A DNA stretch of 64,000 nucleotides from JALZEG01 sp035942255 (GTDB lineage: Bacteria > Actinomycetota > CADDZG01 > WHSQ01), in the NCBI GenBank assembly GCA_035942255.1, contig DASZDG010000146.1:56871-120870 (forward strand), read 5' to 3'. Under the pieces are notes generated by a model, which saw only the letters and a list, made by a program, of their open reading frames with translations, searched no databases and was not told the DNA's origin. This document shows, one piece after another, positions 42,837-51,059 of this stretch; within the stretch, counting starts at the first letter, position 1, and each line of letters starts with the position of its first letter. A program made the position numbers and the translations under genes.

Positions 42837-44075
42837 TTTGCTTTGTGGGTCGGGCTCCTCGAGGACGGTCTTCCGGCCGAGCAGGAACAGCACCGGGACC
42901 CTGAGCAGACCCGCGGCGGCGATCGCGGCGGCTACGCTGCGGACCGCGCCGACGGCCCCCAGGACCGGCCCCCCGAAGATCTGCCCGAGCCCGTCCATCT
43001 GGCTCACGCTCGAGTTGATCGTCGCCCTGGTCGCCGACTCGAGGCCCCGGTTCACCCACGCCTGGAACAGTGGCAGGTGCGTGTAGCGGAGCACGTCCAC
43101 GGTCCAGAACACCACCAACGCGAGACCGAAGCTGCCGGTGAGCCCGAACGCCGTCGTTGCTACCACGAGCGCGACGTTCACGACCGCCAGCGCGCGGATC
43201 ACTCCCGGCCCCCGCACGACGTCGACCCGGCGCTTCACGAGCTCGATCGCCGCGATCCCGAGCAGGAGCCCGACGGCGTTCACGACACCGAACCAGACGA
43301 TCGGGTCGAGGGGGCCGAGGCTCGGAAGGCCGATCCCCTGGAGGAGGTGTAGCTCCCACAGCCGGTCGAACGTCTCGGTCGACGCGCCGTGCAGCGCCGA
43401 GACGACGAGGATCGTGACGAGCACCGGCCGCAGCCGGACGGTGCGGCGCGCGGCCCCCGGGCTCGTGCGCATCGCGTCGAGCGGCCGCTCCCGCGCGGGT
43501 GCGCGCCGGAACGCGGTCTCCGGCATCGCGACGAACAGGAACAGCCCGAGGACACCGAAGATGATCCCGGCGACGAAGATCGGCAGCGCGAGGGACACGG
43601 TGCCCAGCGCGACGCTCGCGACGATCCCACCGAGCGAGGTGAAGTTAGCAAGCTGCGCGCCGCGCAGGTACAGCCCGGCCGCGGGGGCCTCGCCGACCTC
43701 GTCCGTCACCCACGCGACGTTCGCGCCGCTGATGAACGTGTAGCCGAGGCCCCACACGACCTGCCCGAGGAGGATCGGGACGAAGCTCGGGAACGATGCC
43801 TCGATCACGAAACCTGCGCCGGTGAGGAACGTCCCGACGATCACCGACCGGCGCCGGCTGATCGTGTCGGCGAGGATCCCCGTCGGGATCTCGAACACGA
43901 ACGTCGTCGCCTCGAGCGCGGTCCCGACGAGCACGAGCTGGAGCGGGTCGAGGCCGGCCGACTGGATCCGGTAAACGGACGCGAGCGTCGCCATCGTGTA
44001 GAACGCGAAACCCGTGACGGCCTCGATCGTGAGGTAGACGCCCTGAGCAGAACGCCGGTCCCGGGCCGCGCGCAC
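42819..44075 (-). CDS. MFS transporter
   Basis: A 418-residue permease with about 12 membrane helices. The loop after helix two reads GILADTISRRRSVIVG, the MFS motif A. The FEIPTGILAD block places it with the multidrug-like group (fusaric-acid/tetracycline resistance-type annotation is common) but no substrate can be inferred. The GTG follows the hydrolase stop by 6 nt, so it is the tail of the dnaK transcript unit. Confidence 0.87.
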   Translation of the reverse strand: MRAARDRRSAQGVYLTIEAVTGFAFYTMATLASVYRIQSAGLDPLQLVLVGTALEATTFVFEIPTGILADTISRRRSVIVGTFLTGAGFVIEASFPSFVPILLGQVVWGLGYTFISGANVAWVTDEVGEAPAAGLYLRGAQLANFTSLGGIVASVALGTVSLALPIFVAGIIFGVLGLFLFVAMPETAFRRAPARERPLDAMRTSPGAARRTVRLRPVLVTILVVSALHGASTETFDRLWELHLLQGIGLPSLGPLDPIVWFGVVNAVGLLLGIAAIELVKRRVDVVRGPGVIRALAVVNVALVVATTAFGLTGSFGLALVVFWTVDVLRYTHLPLFQAWVNRGLESATRATINSSVSQMDGLGQIFGGPVLGAVGAVRSVAAAIAAAGLLRVPVLFLLGRKTVLEEPDPQSKEAASS

Positions 44076-44081
44076 GAACCG

Positions 44082-44726
44082 CTACGCGAGGAGCTTGTCG
44101 TCGATCCAGGAGACCGTCCGCGCGGCCGCCTCGGCCCACGCGTCGCGGGTCGACCTGCCGGACGAGGCGCGCACCTTGAACGAGTGGTCGCCGCCGTCGA
44201 TCACCGCGACCTCGGCGTCGACGTCGATCTCGGCGAGCACGCGATCGAGCGTCTCGAGCGGACAGAACGGGTCGCGCGTGCCTTCGACGAACAGCATCGG
44301 GACGCCGATGTCCGGCAGGTGCGCGCTCCGCAGCCTGTCGGGCCGTCCCGGCGGGTGCAGCGGGTAGCCGTGGAAGACGAGGCCGTCGGCCGGCGCACCG
44401 GCCGCGACCGCCTGCGACGCGATGCGCCCTCCCATCGACTTCCCGCCGAGGACCAGGGGCCGCGTGCCGGCCAACTCGCGCGCGTGCTCCGCGACCGCGG
44501 CGAACGACGCTTCGAGCACCGGCGCCTTGTCCGGTGCCTTGCGGCCGGCCTGCATGTAGGGGAACTCGAACCGGAGGCACAGCAGCCCCGCCTCCGCGAG
44601 CTCGTCCGCCATGAACGTCATGAAGTCGCTGCGCATCCCGGCCCCCGCGCCGTGCGCGAGCACGACGACCCCGCGGCCGTCGTCGGGCCCGTGGCCGAGG
44701 ATCGGTGGAACCTCTACGGTCGCCAA
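44082..44726 (-). CDS. Alpha/beta-hydrolase, KANL3/Tex30-like
   Basis: A 214-residue hydrolase. The N-terminal VVVLAHGAGAGMRSDFM and the nucleophile elbow GGKSMGGRIA are those of the KANL3/Tex30 (dienelactone-hydrolase-like) group. The catalytic acid lies near GTRDPFCP and the histidine in DGGDHSFKV. Start is a TTG two bases after the hspR stop. Substrate unknown. Confidence 0.85.
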   Translation of the reverse strand: MATVEVPPILGHGPDDGRGVVVLAHGAGAGMRSDFMTFMADELAEAGLLCLRFEFPYMQAGRKAPDKAPVLEASFAAVAEHARELAGTRPLVLGGKSMGGRIASQAVAAGAPADGLVFHGYPLHPPGRPDRLRSAHLPDIGVPMLFVEGTRDPFCPLETLDRVLAEIDVDAEVAVIDGGDHSFKVRASSGRSTRDAWAEAAARTVSWIDDKLLA

Positions 44727-44728
44727 AG

Positions 44729-45181
44729 CTACGAGACGGGGGGTGCCTCGAACGTCCTGCGACGGCCGGCCTCGTCGAGCTCGTCCGCCTTCATCGCGCG
44801 GCGCACGCGCCGGATGTCCTTCAACGGGACGAGCGCGACCGCGCTGCGGGAGGCGCGCACTTGCTCGAGCTGCGCCTCCTTCTCCTCGAGCTGCGCGGCG
44901 GCGCGAGTCGCCCGGGTACGAAGGCGGTCTATCTCGTCCTCGAGCTCGAGGATCCGCATGACCCCGGCGAGGTTGACCCCCTCGTTCGTCAGCTCCTGGA
45001 TCCGGCGCAGCAGGTCGATGTCCTTCTGCGAGTAGCGACGCGTGTTGCCGCTGGTGCGGCTCGGCGAGAGGAGCCCTTTGCGCTCGTAGACGCGCAGCGT
45101 CTGCGGATGCACCCCCGCGAGCTCGGCCGCGACCGAGATGATGTAGATCGCCTGGTTGTCGTTGTCTGCTCGGCGCGCCAT
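44729..45181 (-). CDS. hspR: HspR, MerR-family repressor of heat-shock genes
   Basis: A 150-residue MerR-type regulator: helix-turn-helix IISVAAELAGVHPQTLRVYERKGLL with the wing SGNTRRYSQKD, then a dimerising coiled coil (ELEDEIDRLRTRATRAAAQLEEKEAQ). In actinobacteria HspR binds the dnaK promoter with DnaK as co-repressor. Its position after dnaJ gives the classic autoregulated operon. GAGGAGAGGG precedes the ATG. Confidence 0.95.
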   Translation of the reverse strand: MARRADNDNQAIYIISVAAELAGVHPQTLRVYERKGLLSPSRTSGNTRRYSQKDIDLLRRIQELTNEGVNLAGVMRILELEDEIDRLRTRATRAAAQLEEKEAQLEQVRASRSAVALVPLKDIRRVRRAMKADELDEAGRRRTFEAPPVS

Positions 45182-45196
45182 CGGCCCTCTCCTCCT

Positions 45197-46117
45197 CTAC
45201 GAAGCCGCTCGGGCGGCGTCGCGCTCGAGCTCGGCCCGCGGCGAGGCGTCGTGCACCTCGGCGAAGCGCTCGAGCGCCTCCCGCTCCTTCTTCGAAAGCT
45301 TGCGGGGCACCTCCACCACGATCTTGACGAGGAGGTCACCCGTGCCGCCGGATGGTCGCGGCCCGCCCCTGCCTCGCACGCGCAACGTCCGGCCGTGCTG
45401 CGTCCCCGGAGGGACCTTCACCGTGACGTTGCCGTCGAGCGTGGGGACGACGACGTTCGCGCCGAGCGCGGCCTCCGGGAACGTCACCGGCACCTCGACG
45501 ACCAGGTCGCCGTCGCGGCCCTGCGAGAACAACGGATGCGGACGGACCCGCACGGTGACGTACAGGTCGCCCGGCTCACCCCCGCCCGGCGCGGGCGATC
45601 CCTTGCCGGGCACGCGGATGCGCGTCCCGTCCGCGACCGCCGGCGGGATCCGGACCTTCGCCCCCGACGCGAGCGTGATCGTCGTGCCCTCGACCGCCTG
45701 CTCGAACGCGAGCACGGTCTCGGCCTCGGCGTCCGCGCCCTTCTGGGGGCCGCGGAACCCGAAACCGCCGAAGAGGTCGCCGAGGTCCACGCCGCGGCCC
45801 CCGAACAGGTCACCGATGTCCCCGATGTCGACGCGGACGTTGCGCCCGCCGCCGGGTCGGAACCCGAACCCCTCACGCCCGCCGCCGTAGCGGCGCAGGT
45901 CGTCGTACTGCTTGCGCTTCTCGTCGTTGCTGAGGACGGAGTGTGCCTCGGTGATCTCCTTGAAGCGCGCCTCCGCGGCCTCGTCCCCCTTGTTCGCGTC
46001 GGGGTGGTACTTCTGGGCGAGCTTGCGGTACGCCTTCTTGATCTCGTCCTTCGACGCGCTCGAGGAGACGCCCAGCGTCTTGTAGAAGTCCTTGTCGAGC
46101 CAGTCGCGCTGGGCCAT
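45197..46117 (-). CDS. dnaJ: DnaJ/CbpA-type co-chaperone without zinc finger
   Basis: A 306-residue J-protein. The J domain (residues 8-72) has the HPD motif in AQKYHPDANKG. A Gly/Phe-rich linker (GGREGFGFRPGGG ... FGGFGFRG) follows, then the two C-terminal substrate-binding beta domains. The four CxxCxGxG zinc repeats of full DnaJ are missing, so it is a class II (DnaJ2/CbpA-like) protein. It lies 4 nt after grpE. Confidence 0.94.
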   Translation of the reverse strand: MAQRDWLDKDFYKTLGVSSSASKDEIKKAYRKLAQKYHPDANKGDEAAEARFKEITEAHSVLSNDEKRKQYDDLRRYGGGREGFGFRPGGGRNVRVDIGDIGDLFGGRGVDLGDLFGGFGFRGPQKGADAEAETVLAFEQAVEGTTITLASGAKVRIPPAVADGTRIRVPGKGSPAPGGGEPGDLYVTVRVRPHPLFSQGRDGDLVVEVPVTFPEAALGANVVVPTLDGNVTVKVPPGTQHGRTLRVRGRGGPRPSGGTGDLLVKIVVEVPRKLSKKEREALERFAEVHDASPRAELERDAARAAS

Positions 46118-46121
46118 CGCT

Positions 46122-46727
46122 CTACTCCTCGGGTGTCTCTTCGGGGGCCGCGGGGGCGGGACGCGCCACGCCGACCATCGCCGCACGCAGCAGCTTGTCG
46201 TTCATCGAGTAGCCGCGCCGGTGCACGGTGCGGACGACCTCCTCCGTCACCTCCGGGTCCTCGCGCGACTCGACGGCTTCGTGCACCTGCGGGTCGAACG
46301 GCGCGCCCTCGCCGGGCACCTCCGTCAGCCCCGCGTTCTCGAGGACCGAGCGGAGCTCCTTGAAGACGAGCTCGACGCCCTCACCGCCCTCGCCGTGGGC
46401 GATCGCGCGCTCGAAGCTGTCGAGCACCGGCAGCAGCCGCTCGACCATCCTCGCCTCGCCACGTGCCGCCGCCTCGGCGTTCTGCGCCATCATCCGCTTG
46501 CGGTAGTTCGCGAACTCGGCCTGCAGACGCTGGAGGTCCGCCAGGTAGTCCGGCTGCGGCTCCGCGACGGCCTCGGCCGGCTCGGCCTCGACGACCTCCG
46601 GCGCGACCGCGTCCGCGGTCTCCGCGGCCCCCTCGGCCGCGGAGACCTCTGGGCTGTCGTCGTCTCGCGCCACGCGGCGCTTGTCTTTCACCTGCACCTT
46701 GATCGGTACCTTTCGTGGTTCTTCCAT
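46122..46727 (-). CDS. grpE: GrpE nucleotide exchange factor
   Basis: A 201-residue exchange factor for DnaK. The first 55 residues are acidic and disordered. The dimeric coiled coil follows (LADLQRLQAEFANYRKRMM), then the four-helix and beta-wing parts with LLPVLDSFERAI and a late VRTVHRRGYSMNDKLLRAAMVGVA. Its ATG shares one base with the dnaK stop (TAATG). Confidence 0.96.
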   Translation of the reverse strand: MEEPRKVPIKVQVKDKRRVARDDDSPEVSAAEGAAETADAVAPEVVEAEPAEAVAEPQPDYLADLQRLQAEFANYRKRMMAQNAEAAARGEARMVERLLPVLDSFERAIAHGEGGEGVELVFKELRSVLENAGLTEVPGEGAPFDPQVHEAVESREDPEVTEEVVRTVHRRGYSMNDKLLRAAMVGVARPAPAAPEETPEE

Positions 46728-48559
46728 TACGCGGTGCGCTGGTCGTCGACGACCTCTGCGTCGACGACGTCGTCGTCACCGGAGGCGGCCGCGCCGTTCT
46801 CCGTCGAGCCGCCTTCGGACTGCGCCCGCTGGTACAGCACCTCGGCGAACTTCTGCGACGCCGACAGGAGAGCCTCGGTCTTGCTGCGGATCACGTCGAG
46901 GTCCTCGCCCTTCAGCGCCTCCTTCAGCTCCTCGACTGCGTCGTCGACCACCTTGCGGTCGCCCTCTTCGAGCTTGCCGCCGTGCTCCTTCAGCGTCTTC
47001 TCGGTCTGGTAGAGGACGCTGTCGGCCTGGTTGCGGGCCTCTACGGTCTCGCGCCGCTTGCGGTCCTCCTCCGCGTGCGCCTCGGCGTCGCGGACCATGC
47101 GGTCGATCTCGTCCTGGCTGAGCTTCGTCCCGCCGGTGATCGTCATCGACTGCTCGCGGCCCGTGCCGAGGTCCTTCGCCGACACGTTCACGATGCCGTT
47201 CGCGTCGATGTCGAACGTGACCTCGATCTGCGGGACGCCGCGAGGCGCCATCGGGATGTCCGTGAGCTGGAACCGCCCGAGCGACTTGTTGTGGTCGGCC
47301 ATGCCGGCCTCGCCCTGGAGGACGTGGATGTCGACGGAGGTCTGGCCGTCGGCCGCGGTCGTGAACGTCTCGGACCGCTTCGTCGGGATCGTGGTGTTGC
47401 GCTCGATGAGCTTCGTCATGACGCCTCCGAGCGTCTCGACGCCCAGCGTCAGCGGCGTGACGTCGAGCAGCAGCACGTCCTTGACCTCACCGCGGAGGAC
47501 GCCGGCCTGGATCGCGGCGCCGACCGCGACGACCTCGTCCGGGTTCACGCCCTGGTGCGGGTCCTTGCCGCCGGTCATCTCCTTGACGAGGGCGCGGACC
47601 ATCGGCATGCGCGTGGAGCCCCCGACGAGGATCACGTGGTCGATCTTGTCGACGCCGATGCCGGCGTCGCGCATGACCTGGTTGAAGGGGCCCTTGCACT
47701 TGTCGAGCAGGTCCTCGGTCATGCGCTCGAACTCCGAGCGCGACAGCGTGACGTCGAGGTGGAGGGGGCCCTGCTCGGTTGCCGTGATGAACGGCAGGTT
47801 GATGTTCGTCGACTGCGTCGACGACAGCTCCATCTTCGCCTTCTCCGCGGCCTCCTTCAGCCGCTGGAGCGCCATCTTGTCCTTGGAGAGGTCGACGCCG
47901 TTCTGGTCCTTGAAGGTCTTGACGAGGTGGTCGATGACGCGCTGGTCCCAGTCGTCACCGCCGAGGTTCGTGTTCCCCGACGTCGCCTTCACGTCCACGA
48001 CGCCGTCGCCGAGCTCGAGCAGCGAGACGTCGAACGTCCCGCCACCGAGGTCGAACACCAGGATCGTCTGCTCGCCCTCGCTCTTGTCGAGGCCGTACGC
48101 GAGGCTCGCCGCGGTGGGCTCGGCCACCACGCGGAGCACCTCGAGGCCCGCGATCTGGCCGGCTTCCTTCGTCGCCTGGCGCTGCGCGTCGCCGAAGTAC
48201 GCGGGGACGGTGATGACGGCCTCGGTGACCTTGTCGCCGAGGTACTGCTCGGCGTCGGCCTTCAGCTTCATGAGGATGCGCGCGGAGATCTCCTGGGGGC
48301 TCCACTTCTTGCCGTCGATCTCGACCTTGTGGTCGGTCCCCATCTCGCGCTTGATCGACCGGATCGTCCGGTCGGGGTTCGTGATCGCCTGGCGCTTCGC
48401 CACCTCGCCGACGAGGATCTCGCCGGTCTTCGAGAACGCCACTACGGACGGCGTGGTGCGGGCGCCCTCGGCGTTCGGGATGACGGTGGGCTCGCCACCT
48501 TCGAGGACGGCGACCACGGAGTTCGTGGTGCCGAGGTCGATGCCAACTGCCTTTGCCAT
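46727..48559 (-). CDS. dnaK: Molecular chaperone DnaK (Hsp70)
   Basis: A 610-residue Hsp70. Signatures are IDLGTTNSVVAVLEGGEP, VFDLGGGTFDVSLL and ILVGGSTRMPMVRALV in the nucleotide-binding domain, then the substrate domain LLLDVTPLTLGVETLGG, and a lid with an acidic tail ending DDDVVDAEVVDDQ. AGAGGAG precedes the ATG. First gene of the dnaK-grpE-dnaJ-hspR operon; HspR-like half sites surround its promoter. Confidence 0.98.
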   Translation of the reverse strand: MAKAVGIDLGTTNSVVAVLEGGEPTVIPNAEGARTTPSVVAFSKTGEILVGEVAKRQAITNPDRTIRSIKREMGTDHKVEIDGKKWSPQEISARILMKLKADAEQYLGDKVTEAVITVPAYFGDAQRQATKEAGQIAGLEVLRVVAEPTAASLAYGLDKSEGEQTILVFDLGGGTFDVSLLELGDGVVDVKATSGNTNLGGDDWDQRVIDHLVKTFKDQNGVDLSKDKMALQRLKEAAEKAKMELSSTQSTNINLPFITATEQGPLHLDVTLSRSEFERMTEDLLDKCKGPFNQVMRDAGIGVDKIDHVILVGGSTRMPMVRALVKEMTGGKDPHQGVNPDEVVAVGAAIQAGVLRGEVKDVLLLDVTPLTLGVETLGGVMTKLIERNTTIPTKRSETFTTAADGQTSVDIHVLQGEAGMADHNKSLGRFQLTDIPMAPRGVPQIEVTFDIDANGIVNVSAKDLGTGREQSMTITGGTKLSQDEIDRMVRDAEAHAEEDRKRRETVEARNQADSVLYQTEKTLKEHGGKLEEGDRKVVDDAVEELKEALKGEDLDVIRSKTEALLSASQKFAEVLYQRAQSEGGSTENGAAASGDDDVVDAEVVDDQRTA

Positions 48560-48603
48560 GATCTTGCTCCTCTGATCGTCTGCGGCGGTTCCGGAAGGTC
48601 TAC

Positions 48604-48639
48604 CTTGAGTGCTTCTGATGATGCCAAGTTGAGTGCTTC
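48604..48639 (-). promoter_or_regulatory. HspR-like direct repeats at the dnaK promoter
   Basis: TTGAGTGCTTC occurs twice (48605-48615 and 48629-48639) in the same orientation, 24 nt apart. The known HspR element is an inverted repeat, CTTGAGT-N7-ACTCAAG; here only same-direction half sites are seen. One copy lies between the -35 and -10 boxes, the other just downstream of the -10. Confidence 0.6.
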
Positions 48640-48647
48640 ATTGTCAA
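48618..48647 (-). promoter_or_regulatory. dnaK promoter
   Basis: A consensus TTGACA (48647-48642) is followed at 18 nt by CATCAT (48623-48618). The predicted leader of about 50 nt carries the AGAGGAG ribosome-binding site. Confidence 0.6.
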
Positions 48648-48696
48648 CTTCGGGATGACCGTGGATATTCCGGGCTGTCGTGCCAGAATCGGACCC

Positions 48697-48984
48697 GTGG
48701 GCGAGGAGTTCGTGGAGATCTACCAGGGCGGCGGCGGCCAGTTCCGCGGCGAGATGCTGCGCTCGCTGCTGTCCGGCAGCGGGATCGAGGCGATCGTCCG
48801 GGGGGCCGCGATCGGCCTCTACCCCACGAACGTCGGCGTCTCGGGCGAGTTCGCGATCCTGGTGCGGGCGAACGACGCCGACCGGGCGGCGGACCTCATC
48901 CGCTCGTTCGAGGAGGAGGGCGTCGAGCTCGAGGAGATCGAGTGGGAGGACGACGACGGCGAGGAGGAAGCGCCCTCTCCTTGA
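48697..48984 (+). CDS. DUF2007-domain protein
   Basis: A 95-residue protein of the DUF2007/putative signal-transducing group: EFVEIYQGGGGQFRGEMLRSLLSGSGIEAIVRG, a mid segment and ILVRANDADRAADLIRSFEE. The acidic tail EEIEWEDDDGEEEAPSP is species-specific. The GTG start is favoured by CAGAAT 7 nt upstream and by the family N-terminus. A second DUF2007 protein with a zinc ribbon occurs near the right end. Confidence 0.75.
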   Translation: MGEEFVEIYQGGGGQFRGEMLRSLLSGSGIEAIVRGAAIGLYPTNVGVSGEFAILVRANDADRAADLIRSFEEEGVELEEIEWEDDDGEEEAPSP

Positions 48985-49010
48985 CCCCTCCCGGCCATGC
49001 CTGCTAACAA
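48981..49010 (+). promoter_or_regulatory. Promoter of the double-Gly-leader peptide operon
   Basis: TTGACC (48981-48986), overlapping the preceding stop codon, and TAACAA(T) (49005-49010) are separated by 18 nt. The leader to the first ATG is about 28 nt and carries GGGAGGA. Confidence 0.6.
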
Positions 49011-49044
49011 TTCAGACAATTCGGCGATGGGACGGGAGGACGCA

Positions 49045-49200
49045 ATGGAGCGTACGGAACCGATCCGCGAGCTGTTCATCGAGGAGCTCACGGACGTGAC
49101 CGGCGGGACGAACCCGCTCGAGAAGCTGGGCATCTGGCAGTGGCTGAGGGAGCAGCTCGTCACGACCCACGCGTGCGGCGAGGAGGGCCCGTCGTGCTGA
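49045..49200 (+). CDS. Double-Gly-leader peptide precursor 1
   Basis: A 51-residue precursor. The leader MERTEPIRELFIEELTDVTGG carries the ELxxVxGG pattern recognised by bacteriocin/RiPP C39-type peptidase exporters. The predicted core is 30 residues, TNPLEKLGIWQWLREQ then LVTTHACGEEGPSC, with two cysteines at the end. The ATG is chosen for GGGAGGA at 5 nt; two upstream in-frame ATGs lack one. It overlaps the next gene by 7 nt. Confidence 0.72.
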   Translation: MERTEPIRELFIEELTDVTGGTNPLEKLGIWQWLREQLVTTHACGEEGPSC

Positions 49201-49355
49201 ACCGTGAGGACCGTCCGGTCCTCCGGGAGCTCTTCGTCGAGGAGCTCGCCGAGGTTCGCGGCGGAGCCGACCCGCTCCAGAAGGTCAAGGACGCGCTCCG
49301 CGACGCCTTGCTGACGACGTACGGGTGCGGCGAGGAGCTCCTCAACACCTGCTGA
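49194..49355 (+). CDS. Double-Gly-leader peptide precursor 2
   Basis: A 53-residue precursor with leader ...PVLRELFVEELAEVRGG and a 29-residue core, ADPLQKVKDALRDALL then TTYGCGEELLNTC. The GTG start inside the end of gene 1 has GGAGG at 7 nt. The core is an amphipathic helix followed by the conserved CGEE...C end, closely paralleling its neighbours. Confidence 0.72.
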   Translation: MLNREDRPVLRELFVEELAEVRGGADPLQKVKDALRDALLTTYGCGEELLNTC

Positions 49356-49380
49356 GTCACGACGCACGAGAGGGAGGACG

Positions 49381-49548
49381 ATGAAGCACACCGACGAACG
49401 AACCGCTGCGGTCCGCGAGCTGTTCATCGAGGAGCTCGCGGAGGTGTCGGGCGGGGCGGACAACCTCGTCGAGAAGGTGATGTGGTGGGTCCGCGAGAAC
49501 CTCTTCACGCCCTCGACGATGGCCTGCGGCGAAGAGGGCCCCTGCTGA
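49381..49548 (+). CDS. Double-Gly-leader peptide precursor 3
   Basis: A 55-residue precursor. The leader is ...AAVRELFIEELAEVSGG and the 30-residue core ADNLVEKVMWWVRENLF then TPSTMACGEEGPC. It has its own GGGAGG before the ATG, 25 nt after gene 2. Across the three copies the leader block RELF[IV]EEL and the tail CGEE are the most conserved parts, while the helix varies, as expected for a precursor family. Confidence 0.72.
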   Translation: MKHTDERTAAVRELFIEELAEVSGGADNLVEKVMWWVRENLFTPSTMACGEEGPC

Positions 49549-49570
49549 GGGGGTTCCCCCAGACACTCGA

Positions 49571-49594
49571 GAGCCCCCGCTCCGGCGGGGGCTC
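49571..49594 (+). terminator. Terminator of the peptide operon
   Basis: A perfect 10-bp GC-rich stem, GAGCCCCCGC/GCGGGGGCTC, with loop TCCG. No T-run follows, which is common for actinobacterial terminators. It closes the three-gene peptide unit. Confidence 0.65.
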
Positions 49595-49680
49595 GTTCGC
49601 GCCGAGCGTTTGTCAAGAACTGAGTGGAGCGGCGCCCTGCCGGTGGGGAAGATCGGGTCACGATCTATCGAGGGGGTTCC

Positions 49681-50970
49681 GTGAGACGAGTGAGAGCTGC
49701 GGTCGCGATCGTCGCGGCCCTGGCAATACCCGGCGTCGCCGTTGCAGGTGACGGTGCCTCGACGCGCCGGCTGAGCGTCTCGCCGGAGGGGAGGCCCGGG
49801 AACAGCCGCAGCTACGGTTGCGACATCGCCCAGGGCGCAGCGGCGGTCGCATTCGACTCGTTCGCGAGCAACCTCGTGCGCCGCGACACCAACGGAGAGG
49901 TCGACATCTTCGTCGTAGACGCAGCCGGGCTCGAGCGCGTGAGCGTGCGGCCGGGCGGGGGGCAGGCTCGGGCCAGCACAGGCGGCCCGGTGATCTCCGC
50001 GAACGGCCGGTACGTCGCGTTCACGAGCCTCACCTACGACATGGGAGAGCCCGGCCGTCGCAACCGCCGGATGACCGTCTTCGTGCACGACCGGTACACC
50101 GGACGAACCACCCGTGCGAGCGACAGATCGGACGGCCGGCGGGCGATCGGCCACGCCGTGGCGTACGCGATCTCGGACTCCGGCCGCTACGTCGCGTTCG
50201 TCAGCGACGCGCCGGACCTCGCGATGAAGGGCGACGACAACGGCATGGGCGATGTCTTCGTGCACGACCGGAAGACCGGCAAGACCAACCGGGTCAGCCT
50301 CTCGCGGCGGCTCGGCGACCCCAACGGTGACAGCAGCTGGGCCGACATGTCGGCCACCGGCAGGTACGTCGCCTACGCGTCCTCCGCGACGAACATCGTG
50401 CGGCGGGACCGCAACGACTCGCTCGACGTGTTCGTCTACGACCGGGTCGAGCGGCACACGAAGCTCGCCAGCATCACGATCGACGGGAAGCGGAGCCCCG
50501 ACTACAGCTGGGATCCGTCGATCTCCGCCGACGGCCGCTACGTCGCCTTCACGTCCTCTGCGTCGCTTGCGCCGACCGACGCCGCGAACGAGGACGTCTA
50601 CCTCCGTGACCTCGAGACCGGCACGACGCAACACGTCAGCATGGGCTACCGGGGAGCGGCGAACGGGTTCAGCCAGCACCCCTCGATCTCGGAGGACGGG
50701 CGCTACGTGCTCTTCGTCTCGATGGCGGACAACCTCGTCCCGAACGACGACAACGAGGCCCTCGACGTGTTCGTCCGCGACCTCCAGACGCAGGAGACGA
50801 CGCGGGTCAACCTCGGGGAGGAGGGCCAGGAGGGCAACGACCACAGCCTGGCCGCGGCCCTCGGCCCCGACGGCCGGGACGTGTGCTGGGTGACCGCGTC
50901 CACGAACCTCGACGGGATCGAGGACAACGCCGACATGGAGGACGTCTACGTGAGGGGGCCGCTCTTCTAA
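49681..50970 (+). CDS. Secreted TolB/PD40-like beta-propeller protein
   Basis: A 429-residue exported protein (signal peptide about residues 1-23). It is built from repeats such as ISANGRYVAFTS, ISDSGRYVAFVSDA, MSATGRYVAYASSATN and ISADGRYVAFTSSAS, each followed by DVFVHDR/DVYLRDLETG..., the PD40/TolB pattern; about six to seven blades are likely. A GTG start with GAGGGGG upstream is used. It lies behind the peptide operon but after a terminator, so functional linkage is unproven. Confidence 0.82.
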   Translation: MRRVRAAVAIVAALAIPGVAVAGDGASTRRLSVSPEGRPGNSRSYGCDIAQGAAAVAFDSFASNLVRRDTNGEVDIFVVDAAGLERVSVRPGGGQARASTGGPVISANGRYVAFTSLTYDMGEPGRRNRRMTVFVHDRYTGRTTRASDRSDGRRAIGHAVAYAISDSGRYVAFVSDAPDLAMKGDDNGMGDVFVHDRKTGKTNRVSLSRRLGDPNGDSSWADMSATGRYVAYASSATNIVRRDRNDSLDVFVYDRVERHTKLASITIDGKRSPDYSWDPSISADGRYVAFTSSASLAPTDAANEDVYLRDLETGTTQHVSMGYRGAANGFSQHPSISEDGRYVLFVSMADNLVPNDDNEALDVFVRDLQTQETTRVNLGEEGQEGNDHSLAAALGPDGRDVCWVTASTNLDGIEDNADMEDVYVRGPLF

Positions 50971-51010
50971 GCCACCGCGCGTCGCGGCCCCCGCGCCGCT
51001 AGGCGGCTCC

Positions 51011-51016
51011 TATACT
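51011..51016 (+). promoter_or_regulatory. -10 box TATACT of the iron-sulfur oxidoreductase gene
   Basis: TATACT lies 43 nt before the GTG, leaving a leader with GGAGG at 6 nt from the start. Confidence 0.4.
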
Positions 51017-51059
51017 CCGCGCTGGCAGTGACTCCCTGGTCCGCTCATCGGAGGCCGTC

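Noticed and set aside
43389..46363. Very long plus-strand frames opposite hspR, dnaJ and MFS genes
   Set aside because: Repetitive Arg/Leu/Glu content and exact antisense relation to conserved genes show they are shadows.
49549..49560. GGGGG-TT-CCCCC after the third peptide gene
   Set aside because: A 2-nt loop is too tight for a stable hairpin; the 10-bp stem just downstream is the better terminator.
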